From assembly GCA_010157825.1 (NCBI GenBank), contig VFSE01000230.1, forward strand, positions 62,001-126,000: a DNA stretch of 64,000 nucleotides, written 5' to 3'. Source of the DNA: Vickermania ingenoplastis. Taxonomy: Eukaryota > Euglenozoa > Kinetoplastea > Trypanosomatida > Trypanosomatidae. The notes under the pieces were generated by a model. The model was given only the letters and a program-made list of their open reading frames with translations, had not been told where the DNA came from and searched no databases. The translations under genes were made by a program, and so were the position numbers. This document shows positions 28,344 to 36,902 of the stretch, one piece after another; the first letter of the stretch is position 1, and every line of letters begins with the position of its first letter.

Positions 28344-30656
28344 ATGACGAACAGGTACGAGAAGGTCGAGACGGGGGAGTGCCTTCATGCCGAGCGCGCG
28401 CGGATCCGCAAGGCGAAGAAACGAGAGGCAAAGCGCATTAAATACGACCGCTTTCGGTTTGTGGTGGCCATCGCGCTCATCATCGTCGTCGCCCTGTCCG
28501 CGTCCATCTTCGGCATCTGCATCTCCCAGATGGTGGAGGTCATGAAGTTCAAACACAAGGCCTCCGTGGAGTTCCGGCTCTCGCAGGTGCTCGCAGCTCT
28601 ACTGTACGAGACTACGGCCTCGGTGAAGTACGTGGACGCTACGACGAACACGGCGCCGGACCGTGTGACGCAGGCCCATATCGAGAAGTACCAGCTCGCC
28701 ACCCGCGAGGCCCTCACAGAGGCCGCAAGCAGCAGCAACGAGTGCGATATTTGCCCCGACGTCCTTGGCGTGGTGGACCTCGAGTCGCTGCTGTACGCGC
28801 AGCGCAACGTGATCCGGCGGTCGTACACACCGCTGGCGTGCCTCAACGCGTACCGCGGGGTCATCCAGAGCCTCTCCGAGGCAATGAACTACTTCCTAGG
28901 CTACACCCTCCGCGAAGGCGTCGTGGACATTGTGTGGTTCCAGAACATCTTACTCGGGGTGCGCTCTGTGGGCATGATCGTTCCCGGTATCATGAACGGC
29001 GACATCTCGCAGGATCTGCTGAAGGCCATGTATTACGATGTGAGTACCTGCATCGTCTCCCTTGACAACGTAAACAGCAACGCCTACGCGTTGGAGGCGA
29101 ACAAGCCAGAGTGGAAGACCTCCTACACCGAAGCCGTCACCCCCCCATACGATGGCGGCCAGGCCGTACTGGACCAGATCGATGTGGATCTCTCCGGCAT
29201 CAAGGTGGAAGAGTCGAGCTACACGGTAGAGGAAACCTTGGAAAAGCTCAGCGAAATCTACTCGCAGCTCCTCGATAAGCTCAACAAGGAGGAGCCGTGG
29301 AAAAAGTACAGCGTGACACTCGAGATTGTCACGCTGATTACCACCATCGCCATCATCCTCCTCTCCTGCGCCGCCATTGTTCTCCTGCTCTACAGCGCGC
29401 TGAGTATTATTTGGGTGTCGCCAGAATCCCTCTACGGGATGCGGCACCAGGAACGCGTCGACAGCTCCCTGGAGCGCATGGAATTCTTTGTGGATCGGGT
29501 GTACGATCTGGACCTTGAGGGCGTGGTGTACTCGGCACAGCGCAGCGCCGTGTCGAAGTCCGTCACCTCCGCCGAGAGGGACCTCCTGCGTCTGGCACCG
29601 AAGCTCATTCAAGTCCTCGCCTTCATCAATGCAAGCATTTATCCCTTCCGCAAGAACTTCCTGCAGCATGCCGACGACGCCGTCGAGGTGGCGGTGGATG
29701 ACGACGTTGGTGTGAAGGAGGCATCCCTCAACCCGCTCGACAGAGACACGAAGCAGCCCCTGTCCTCCACGGAGGTCGTCCCGCACCGAGGTCTCAACGG
29801 CGAGGTGGAGGGTGGGAGTCTCGAGTCGCCTACGGGGATCATTTCCCAGAGTGGCGCCGGAACGACGCTCACGGACCTGGCGGAGACGAAGCTGGTATCG
29901 CAGGCCGTCTGCTTTCTCTTGGTGGACATCAGCTGTTTCTTTCAGGAGATCACCCCCGAGACCTCCAAGGTCATCCCCATCGATGTCTCGAACTTCATGT
30001 CAATGTTGCTCAAGCTCGTCAAGGCAAGCAACGGGAACTACGTGGCGACCGCCGGCTCGACCGTCATCACCGCCTTCAACGAGTTGGATGTGCAGGATGC
30101 GGAGAACACCTGCGTGATGGTCCTGGTGTCCATGCAGCAGCACATCCTCCCCGTCCACCCGAAGATCCGCTGCGCTGTCATCTCTAGCGTCGTCCCCCAG
30201 GGCATCATTGGATCCCCATCGCTCAAGACCTACCTTACAGATGGTGACGTGCTGCACCTCGGTGAGCTCCTGCTCCGCATTGCTAGACTGCACGATGCCA
30301 CCTTCGTCGTCGACACGGTGACGTTCATGAAGATCGACACACAGTATTTTTACAAGCTGGCGCTGGAGCAGGTGGGCATTGAGGAGGAGGACATGCACAA
30401 CACAACAACCGTCTACGAGCTCGTCCCACACGGCAAGGACACTAGCGCCTACCTCTGGAATGAAGCCTTCGATCAATTCCACGCAGGCGAATACGACCAG
30501 GCCAAAGAGAAGCTCAAGGTGTGGCGGCAGCAGCACGGCGCGACACTAAGTTGGCGCCGGTTCTACTCACTGCTCAACGCAAAGCCGCAGCCGCGACCCA
30601 TCACCTTCCTCTTCGCCAGCGGTGACAACTTCGAGCCCGAATTCTTCATGTACTAG
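28344..30656 (+). CDS. Two-pass receptor: NIT-like sensor plus degenerate class III cyclase-like domain (paralogue B)
   Basis: 770 residues from the ATG at 28344. It has the same architecture as the upstream gene: basic N terminus with a shared 'YDRFR' before TM1 (about 34-60), NIT-like outer region ('SQVLAALLYETTASVKYVDA', 'LLYAQRNVIRRSYTPLA'), a CxxC at exactly the same residues (C134, C137), TM2 (about 323-355), the linker 'SLERMEFFVDRVYDLDLEG', and a cyclase-like region from about 518 ('FLLVDISCF', then 'NYVATAGSTVITAF', again Ser for the second metal Asp). The C terminus 'AFDQFHAGEYDQAKEKL' is TPR-like. Overall divergence from paralogue A is large outside these blocks, so the duplication is old. 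The linker between TM2 and the cyclase-like region is shorter and less Ser-rich than in A. Confidence 0.62.
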   Translation: MTNRYEKVETGECLHAERARIRKAKKREAKRIKYDRFRFVVAIALIIVVALSASIFGICISQMVEVMKFKHKASVEFRLSQVLAALLYETTASVKYVDATTNTAPDRVTQAHIEKYQLATREALTEAASSSNECDICPDVLGVVDLESLLYAQRNVIRRSYTPLACLNAYRGVIQSLSEAMNYFLGYTLREGVVDIVWFQNILLGVRSVGMIVPGIMNGDISQDLLKAMYYDVSTCIVSLDNVNSNAYALEANKPEWKTSYTEAVTPPYDGGQAVLDQIDVDLSGIKVEESSYTVEETLEKLSEIYSQLLDKLNKEEPWKKYSVTLEIVTLITTIAIILLSCAAIVLLLYSALSIIWVSPESLYGMRHQERVDSSLERMEFFVDRVYDLDLEGVVYSAQRSAVSKSVTSAERDLLRLAPKLIQVLAFINASIYPFRKNFLQHADDAVEVAVDDDVGVKEASLNPLDRDTKQPLSSTEVVPHRGLNGEVEGGSLESPTGIISQSGAGTTLTDLAETKLVSQAVCFLLVDISCFFQEITPETSKVIPIDVSNFMSMLLKLVKASNGNYVATAGSTVITAFNELDVQDAENTCVMVLVSMQQHILPVHPKIRCAVISSVVPQGIIGSPSLKTYLTDGDVLHLGELLLRIARLHDATFVVDTVTFMKIDTQYFYKLALEQVGIEEEDMHNTTTVYELVPHGKDTSAYLWNEAFDQFHAGEYDQAKEKLKVWRQQHGATLSWRRFYSLLNAKPQPRPITFLFASGDNFEPEFFMY

Positions 30657-31256
30657 GCGGAGCAGAGCAGGTCCAGCTCCAACTCCATACCATACCATAC
30701 CTACCCGCGTATCCATCTATCTATCTATCTATCTATATATATATAGATAGAGAGAGAGAGAGACATGTATACACATTTACATACTCACTGTTTTTTTTTT
30801 TTTTTTTTTTTGTAGGATTATAGAAGGATCAGCGGTAGATTCAAGTAGTTCTATTATTATATTGTTTGTTCCTGGCGGAAGAATATGTCTTCCGTTTCTT
30901 GCGAGGATCTGTGTGGCCCTCTCGATAGCTCACATAGCCCTCTTGCTGTTTTTTGTGGGATCGGATTTTTGTACACGAATGACCAACTTCGGCAGTGTGT
31001 TCATTAAATAATGATTATTATTATTATTTTTTTTCCTTTGTGTGTCTCGCTAGGGCGTATTGCGTAGATACCACAAGAAAGCTTTTCGCTTGAGAAAGTT
31101 TACCAATAAGAAGTTTTTTTTTTTCTGTTCACGTGTGTGCTGTGTCCTTTAAAAAAAGGGGGAGGGGGGCGAAGCTGAACTCGGTGTGTGTAGTCCTCTG
31201 CCCGTGCCGTGCTCCGCATTGTTCATCACCATTCTCTAACTCCTCTCTCCTTCTTC

Positions 31257-31293
<37 letters not shown>

Positions 31294-31482
31294 TTTCCTC
31301 TTTCCGTTCCGTATTCGAAGGTGCAATTAGTTAGTGTTTACGGTTTTCTCTCTCACGAGACGTGCAGCAGCGAAGCGGTGCCGCGTCCCTTCCATTCTCT
31401 TCTCAAAGCCTCAGCGAGGGCCAAGAAGAAAAGTGCATCAGAGAACAGAGACCACCAACGAATCGTGGCTCCACTCTCACTC
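30657..31482. repeat. Spacer rich in simple repeats
   Basis: CCATA repeats (about 30686-30702), ATCT repeats (30711-30736), TA (30734-30744), GA (to about 30762), a run of 22 T (30791-30812) and a TA run of about 30 bases (31261-31290) all occur in this gap. The NPHP4 frame is open from 31321, but the ATG chosen is at 31483. Confidence 0.7.
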
Positions 31483-34400
31483 ATGGCGGCCGTTGCGGTT
31501 CCGCCGCGCTCAGCGGAGCAGACCAGCCGGCTGCTGCTCTCCAGCGCTTTTAGGTATGACACTCTCGAAACGGCGCAGAACAAGCGCCGGGTGAAGGAGG
31601 GCAGAGACCCGCTGCTTACTGTAAAGCTCGAGCTCTCCGACCTCGCCATGGCTTCCAGCAATGCCGAGAGCTCCGCCCCCGCCCGAGCTGAGTCACCTGC
31701 CCCAACAGACAAGAAAAAGAAAAAGGAGAAGCACAAGACAGATGCCCCGCCTCCCATCGCTCTGAAGGTGGCCCCTCTCCCACCCCCCGTAGCCGTCAAC
31801 ATCGCTCTTTTCGATCCGACTCAAAAGCTCTTCCTGGGCGCAGCGTACCGCCTCCCCGTGAGCCGGCTTGAGGAGGCCTTCACCTTCCAAGCAACGCCCC
31901 AGCAGGTGCTGGTCATCGAGCTGCTCGCGGAACGCCCCCCGCTGCCCCCCGCCGACGCCGCGACGGTCCCACCGCCCCGGGACTCCGCGCACCGCGTCAT
32001 CGCGTGGGGCGCCTTCCCGGTGGACGCACTGCGGCACACAAGAGAGCTTCCTCTGTACGCCGGAACCGCAGAGCTACTGTACGTGGAGTCCGCGCTCTGG
32101 CCGCTGGAGGCCCAGCCGCCCACCGGCCGCGTCATCGCCGCCTTCAAGTGCAAGGCGGCGGTCGCCGAGGACGCCGCGCTGGAGCGGCTGCTTTCGGCAC
32201 TCGTCCCCCCCGGCCTCATCGTGCCGTACGCCTTCGTGATGGACACGCCCAACCCGCGGGCCAAGGCGTTTCGGGTGGAGCTAGACGGCCTGCAGCTGCA
32301 GCCCTCGGTAAAGGCCACAGAGGCCGAGATGGCCTCGCTGCTTGACCCGGAGGTCATTTGGTCCGTGGCGGTGGTGGCACACAACGGCTACCAGCAGCTC
32401 TGCGACGGCGAGGAGGTCCCCCTCCAGCTCTCCCGCGGCAGGGGGAGGCAACGGCACAGGGGGCCCCGCTCCTGCTCCAGCTCCAGCTCCAGCTCCAGCT
32501 CCAGCTACTACTCGTACTCCGACGACGCCTATTCCTCTCCAAAGCACCGAGGAGAAAAGAAAGGCACTGCGGGGGACAAGATGGGGAAGGAGACCCTGGC
32601 CCGCAGCGACTCGGCCTCGGCCTCCTACGGGACGGGGGTGCCGCTGCTGGAGGCGGTGCTCCCCATCGCCTTGGAGCGCCTCCCGGTGCACGCCTCCACC
32701 TCCTTGGTGCTGGCGATTCGACGGCGGCGCCCCGGGTCGGAGGCGGAGGTGCTCGGGTTCTGCGTGTTCCCGCTCTGTCTGCTGCCCATGAAGGACCGGG
32801 ACCTTCGGGTGGAGGATCTCCCAGCGCTGCAGGGCCCCTTCTCGTGCGAGGACGCCCGCATGCTCCTGGCCGAGTGCGCCACACCGTACGGGCGCTTGCC
32901 GTACAGCCTCACGCTCTCTCTTGCCTTCTATGACACGGACGTCGCCGGCGAGCGCACGGCTGCTCTCGACACCGCCATCGCAGAGCGCCTGGGTAAATCT
33001 TCCACCCATACCGATGCCGATACCGCAGCCGCAGAGGCCGCCAGACAGGTGCCCGTGGTGCCGGAGGAGGGGTCGGGCAGCGCGCACCACTCCTCCCACT
33101 CAGCCAAGGTCCCGTCTGCTGTCGCGATCGACCTGGACATCCCCAAGGTCCCCAGCGTTCAATCCATCCCGGAGGCCGTCCTCTCCGTCGCCGCACAGTC
33201 CGAGGAGGCCGCCGCCGCCGCCGCCCCGGCGCCGCACCCTGCGCCGGCCACCGTGCCGCAGCCCTTGACCCCCGTGGCGGGCGGCCCTTCTTTCGGCTCC
33301 TCCGCCGGCGTCTTCGAGTTTTTGAGTCGGATTATGGAGGAGCTGCACCGCGTGCGTGTCGTGCAGGACGACCTGCTGAAACTCGCCAGCTCCTCCTCGC
33401 AAAAGAACATGTCGCCGGCGCTGCAGGAGCGCCTCAACGCCAAACTCAGCGACGACACGGCGGAGGTGATCGACCTGCGGCCGCAGCCCGTGGCCGTCCC
33501 GTGGCAGGTGCGCCAGAAGATGGTCGAGGGGGCCCAGCCAATCCTCCACCCTACCAGAGGAACGCGCCTCGACGACTTCTCGCGGGCCGAGCGCACTCAC
33601 ACGCGATCTGTCTATGGGATTCGTTTCGAGGGGATCACGATGGACGCCGCCTTCGACGTCCCTGAGGATCTTTGTTTTATGTTCTCCTACGGCCCGCTGC
33701 CCTTCCAAAAGGTCGGGCCGGTACAAACCGCTCCCGTGCAGGCACGCGTAGAGGCAGCGGCGGAACGCACCTCTCGCAGCTATCTCTTCCTGGATGAACG
33801 CAGCAACGGCGGCGTAGTCTGGTGCGAGCCGGCCACCGCCGAGCAGCTGGGGACAGCCGGGGCCAGCATGGAGGCCTTCAAGCTCCAGGCGGACGGCGGC
33901 TTGCTGTACCTTCACATTTTTGATGCCCTTACCATGTTCTATTTCTGCACGGCTCCCGTGGCTCTGTCGCACTTTCATCGTCCGTACAACGCGGAGGCGG
34001 CACTGATCCCAATGGACCTCGCAGTGCAGCGCGACTTGAGCATGACGGAGCAGCCCGTGCCCGCAAACGTCTTCCCCGTGGTCCTCCACGCCGGCCAGCT
34101 GCACGTGACCCTCTTCTGCGTCGGCGTACCGCCGCTCCCGGCGACGGCCGCTGCCCTCACTGGTGCGGGGGCGGCGCACCATCGCGTCGTTCAGCCCGAC
34201 AACGGCCCCCGCCTCGTCATCGCCAAGAAGCTACCGAGGCGGAAGGCGATGGACGCCACTACCACCGAGGCAGCCGTGGCGGGCAAGGAGGACCAGCTAG
34301 AGAAGGCGACTGCGGCCGAGGGATCGCTGCACAGCCAGATTGCCATGACGCAGAGTCTTCACTGGAAGCGCGCGGCCTACTTCAAGAAAGCGGTTCAGCT

Positions 34401-35850
34401 CCAGCGCGCGCAGGGCGACACCCCCACCAGCTCCACCCCCGGCGTGCCGGACGAACACCTCCGCAAGGCGATGTGCGCCGACCCGGTGGCGATGGAGTAC
34501 CGCCTGCGGCTGCTCGAGAAGGAACGCGACGAAGCCAAGTCCCGCGCTATCGCCTTAGCACTGCGGGAGCGGCTTACCGTTCGCCATGAAGTCCAGGTGC
34601 CGGCATGGCGCCCGCAGCGCATCGATACCCCGTTCGAGAACCCGTACAGCACCGCCGTGGAGTTCCTCCTGGATATCCCAGAGGATGACGACGCTGCGGC
34701 CTACTGCACGGCAAAGACCCTTACTTTTGTGGTGGGCCCACGGCAGAAGACGGAGATCCATTTGGTGGTGCGCCTCCGCGACCGCGCGTGTGCCAGCGCC
34801 TCGTGGGTGTCAGGGGCGCCCGCGCCAGTCGTCAAGCTCATCGCCAAGGTGTACACGCAGCAGCGGCACTTGATTCGTGTGATTGAGATTGTAGCCGCCA
34901 TACTTCCCCCGCTGGTCGACCGCCGCTATGAGATGTACGGCCCGGCTGGCAGCAGCGTCACGAAGAGCTTCTACTCGAGGCAGTACAGCTCCGCCTCCCT
35001 CCCCACGCAGACGACGCAGGAGGACCTTGTGAAGCGCCTGCACCAGCTCTGCGCCACCTTGACCACCTCGTCACCAGAGACGACCGTGGCGAAGACAACC
35101 GCCCTGCTGGACCCTGTCACCCAGCACTACGTTACCGCCTGGGAGGAGGTGGAGCTGACCACCACGATACCCGAGGCCCAGGGCCAGCAGCGCGTGGAGT
35201 ACATCACCCTCTACAGGGACGCGGACAAGACACAGGTGATCGAGGTGTGGGAGTTCTCCGTCTTCCCGTGCTTCGCCGTCACAACCAGAGAAGTATTTTG
35301 GGGGCAGACGACGGCCATCAGCGTCCCGGGGGACGGGGCCGAGGACCTGTACTGCAGCAGCGACCGGGTCAAGGTGGAGCCCGCCCACAACGCCTTCCTT
35401 CTCCTCCTCCGCCCCACTGGCGTGGGGGTGGACAAGATGCTGCTGCACACACTGCAGAACGACACTCTTGTCAAGACCCTCCTGTCCGTCCCCGTAATCT
35501 ATCCCACACCCACCGCGACGCAGGTGATCGAGCTCTCTGTCGCGGACGTCCAGCGCGGGCCAGTGCTGCGCCGCCTCACCTTCACCCACCGCGGAGAGAG
35601 AGAAGAGCACTTCGCGATCCAGCACAACTACAAGTACCAGCTGCAGGTTTCCCCGTCGCGCTTCTATCTCGCCCCCGGGGACACACAGCATATCCACCTC
35701 CGGATGGAGATGCTGGCGCTGCCGCCCGGGCAGCTGGAGGGCCGCTGGCCCATGTGGATCTTCATCAACGACGGGCAAGACAAGACGGTCGAGTCCTACT
35801 ACCTGCAGGTCGTCCTGCGCACGCACCACGTTACCCGCATCGAAAGATAG
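31483..35850 (+). CDS. NPHP4: Nephrocystin-4 (NPHP4) homologue
   Basis: 1,455 residues, near human NPHP4 (1,426). NPHP4 is a structural and gating protein of the ciliary transition zone. Matches by recalled alignment: near the N terminus 'NIALFDPTQKLFLGAAYR' against human 'YRITLFDTTYQHFFGRTW', with a following 'VLVIELLAE' against 'IVAVVEVVAE'; mid-protein 'SVYGIRFEGITMDAAFD', a C2-like domain beginning; 'DTPFENPYSTAVEFLLDIPE' against 'EFVLKNPHNTQHTVTVEI'; and the C-terminal Ig/MSP-like repeat ending 'MWIFINDGQDKTVESYYLQV', against '[20 protein letters not shown]'. The parasite protein has a Ser-rich insert near 330-345 and a long Ala/Pro-rich linker near 520-600. Location at the flagellar base is expected from the family. 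Confidence 0.82.
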   Translation: MAAVAVPPRSAEQTSRLLLSSAFRYDTLETAQNKRRVKEGRDPLLTVKLELSDLAMASSNAESSAPARAESPAPTDKKKKKEKHKTDAPPPIALKVAPLPPPVAVNIALFDPTQKLFLGAAYRLPVSRLEEAFTFQATPQQVLVIELLAERPPLPPADAATVPPPRDSAHRVIAWGAFPVDALRHTRELPLYAGTAELLYVESALWPLEAQPPTGRVIAAFKCKAAVAEDAALERLLSALVPPGLIVPYAFVMDTPNPRAKAFRVELDGLQLQPSVKATEAEMASLLDPEVIWSVAVVAHNGYQQLCDGEEVPLQLSRGRGRQRHRGPRSCSSSSSSSSSSYYSYSDDAYSSPKHRGEKKGTAGDKMGKETLARSDSASASYGTGVPLLEAVLPIALERLPVHASTSLVLAIRRRRPGSEAEVLGFCVFPLCLLPMKDRDLRVEDLPALQGPFSCEDARMLLAECATPYGRLPYSLTLSLAFYDTDVAGERTAALDTAIAERLGKSSTHTDADTAAAEAARQVPVVPEEGSGSAHHSSHSAKVPSAVAIDLDIPKVPSVQSIPEAVLSVAAQSEEAAAAAAPAPHPAPATVPQPLTPVAGGPSFGSSAGVFEFLSRIMEELHRVRVVQDDLLKLASSSSQKNMSPALQERLNAKLSDDTAEVIDLRPQPVAVPWQVRQKMVEGAQPILHPTRGTRLDDFSRAERTHTRSVYGIRFEGITMDAAFDVPEDLCFMFSYGPLPFQKVGPVQTAPVQARVEAAAERTSRSYLFLDERSNGGVVWCEPATAEQLGTAGASMEAFKLQADGGLLYLHIFDALTMFYFCTAPVALSHFHRPYNAEAALIPMDLAVQRDLSMTEQPVPANVFPVVLHAGQLHVTLFCVGVPPLPATAAALTGAGAAHHRVVQPDNGPRLVIAKKLPRRKAMDATTTEAAVAGKEDQLEKATAAEGSLHSQIAMTQSLHWKRAAYFKKAVQLQRAQGDTPTSSTPGVPDEHLRKAMCADPVAMEYRLRLLEKERDEAKSRAIALALRERLTVRHEVQVPAWRPQRIDTPFENPYSTAVEFLLDIPEDDDAAAYCTAKTLTFVVGPRQKTEIHLVVRLRDRACASASWVSGAPAPVVKLIAKVYTQQRHLIRVIEIVAAILPPLVDRRYEMYGPAGSSVTKSFYSRQYSSASLPTQTTQEDLVKRLHQLCATLTTSSPETTVAKTTALLDPVTQHYVTAWEEVELTTTIPEAQGQQRVEYITLYRDADKTQVIEVWEFSVFPCFAVTTREVFWGQTTAISVPGDGAEDLYCSSDRVKVEPAHNAFLLLLRPTGVGVDKMLLHTLQNDTLVKTLLSVPVIYPTPTATQVIELSVADVQRGPVLRRLTFTHRGEREEHFAIQHNYKYQLQVSPSRFYLAPGDTQHIHLRMEMLALPPGQLEGRWPMWIFINDGQDKTVESYYLQVVLRTHHVTRIER

Positions 35851-36902
35851 CCTCAGCCCTCCCCTCCTCCCACCCGCCTCGGAGCGGTGGAGTACGCATG
35901 GAGGGCTGGACTACTTCCTCTGATGGGCTGAAGGTACGTAGAACGAAGTGAACGAAGGAGCGGCGATAATAATAATAATAATAATAAAAATGACCATAGA
36001 AGGCTGGATCCTCTGCAGAGCGTGTGGAACGGAAAAGAAATACTTATGCCTATCGGTGTATTTTTCGTTTCAGGACCCGCAACGCTTCGCAACTGTCCAT
36101 ATTTTTTTTTCTACCTTTTTTTTCTTCTGTATCACCACACCAAACTCCCAACTCCAACTCTTTTGTGGCAACGCCTTTACCCTTTTTATATATTTATAGA
36201 GAGAGAGAGAGAGGGAGAGCAGAGCAAATAATTGTGATTGGCAGGCGCCTCCTGCACATATCGCTGTTCCCAACGCACACACCTTGTTTTGTTTTGTTTT
36301 GTTTTGTTTTGGTTGTTTGTTTCTTTCTTTTCACTTCAACTCGTGTACACTCGCGCTGCACCTTCCGACTTACAACTTTCACCACCGCTGGGACGGCAGC
36401 CAGCCAACTGTATCTGGCCGGCTGCCTTTTGTTTTGTTTTCCACTCAGCACGTGAAACAACAAGAGAGAATCATTTGGAATGTGATCCGTTCGTTAGCAG
36501 AGGAGTAGGTCGGTAGTTAGTGCTTTTCATTGGGCCACCACCGGTCTCCTGCCTCGTCACTCCCGCACCACTGCTTAACTCCTACCATCCTCCTCCCCCT
36601 CCCCCTTCCCCTCCCCCCCCTCTCTCTCTATTTCTATTTTGTATTTTCTTTTGCTCGCCGGTAAATCTTCCTCTTTTTCTTTCTGTTTGCTCGTCTCTCT
36701 TGACACGGTACCAAAGGAGAGAAGTCGTTCCCGTCTCATTTGGCTGGCCGGTGCCTGACGAGACTTGCCCACCCACCCACCATAGCCTCCCACCGCCTCC
36801 CACCGCCCTTTGGAGATCATTGGGGCAGCGCTCCACATTCGTTCCGTCGATACGCGTAGGTAACGTACGAGAAGTAGGGAAGAGAACGAACTGTGCATTT
36901 GA
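35851..36902. repeat. 1 kb spacer with simple repeats and pyrimidine tract
   Basis: Repeats seen: AAT (about 35967-35990), GA (36199-36216) and GTTTT (36284-36310). A long C/T tract at about 36586-36640, followed by more pyrimidines to 36700, is the probable splice signal for the next gene. No coding or RNA gene was recognised. Confidence 0.6.

Noticed and set aside
25158-30656. Active adenylate cyclases of the trypanosome receptor type.
   Set aside because: The outer domain is not of the periplasmic-binding type and a metal Asp is replaced, so I do not call them active cyclases.
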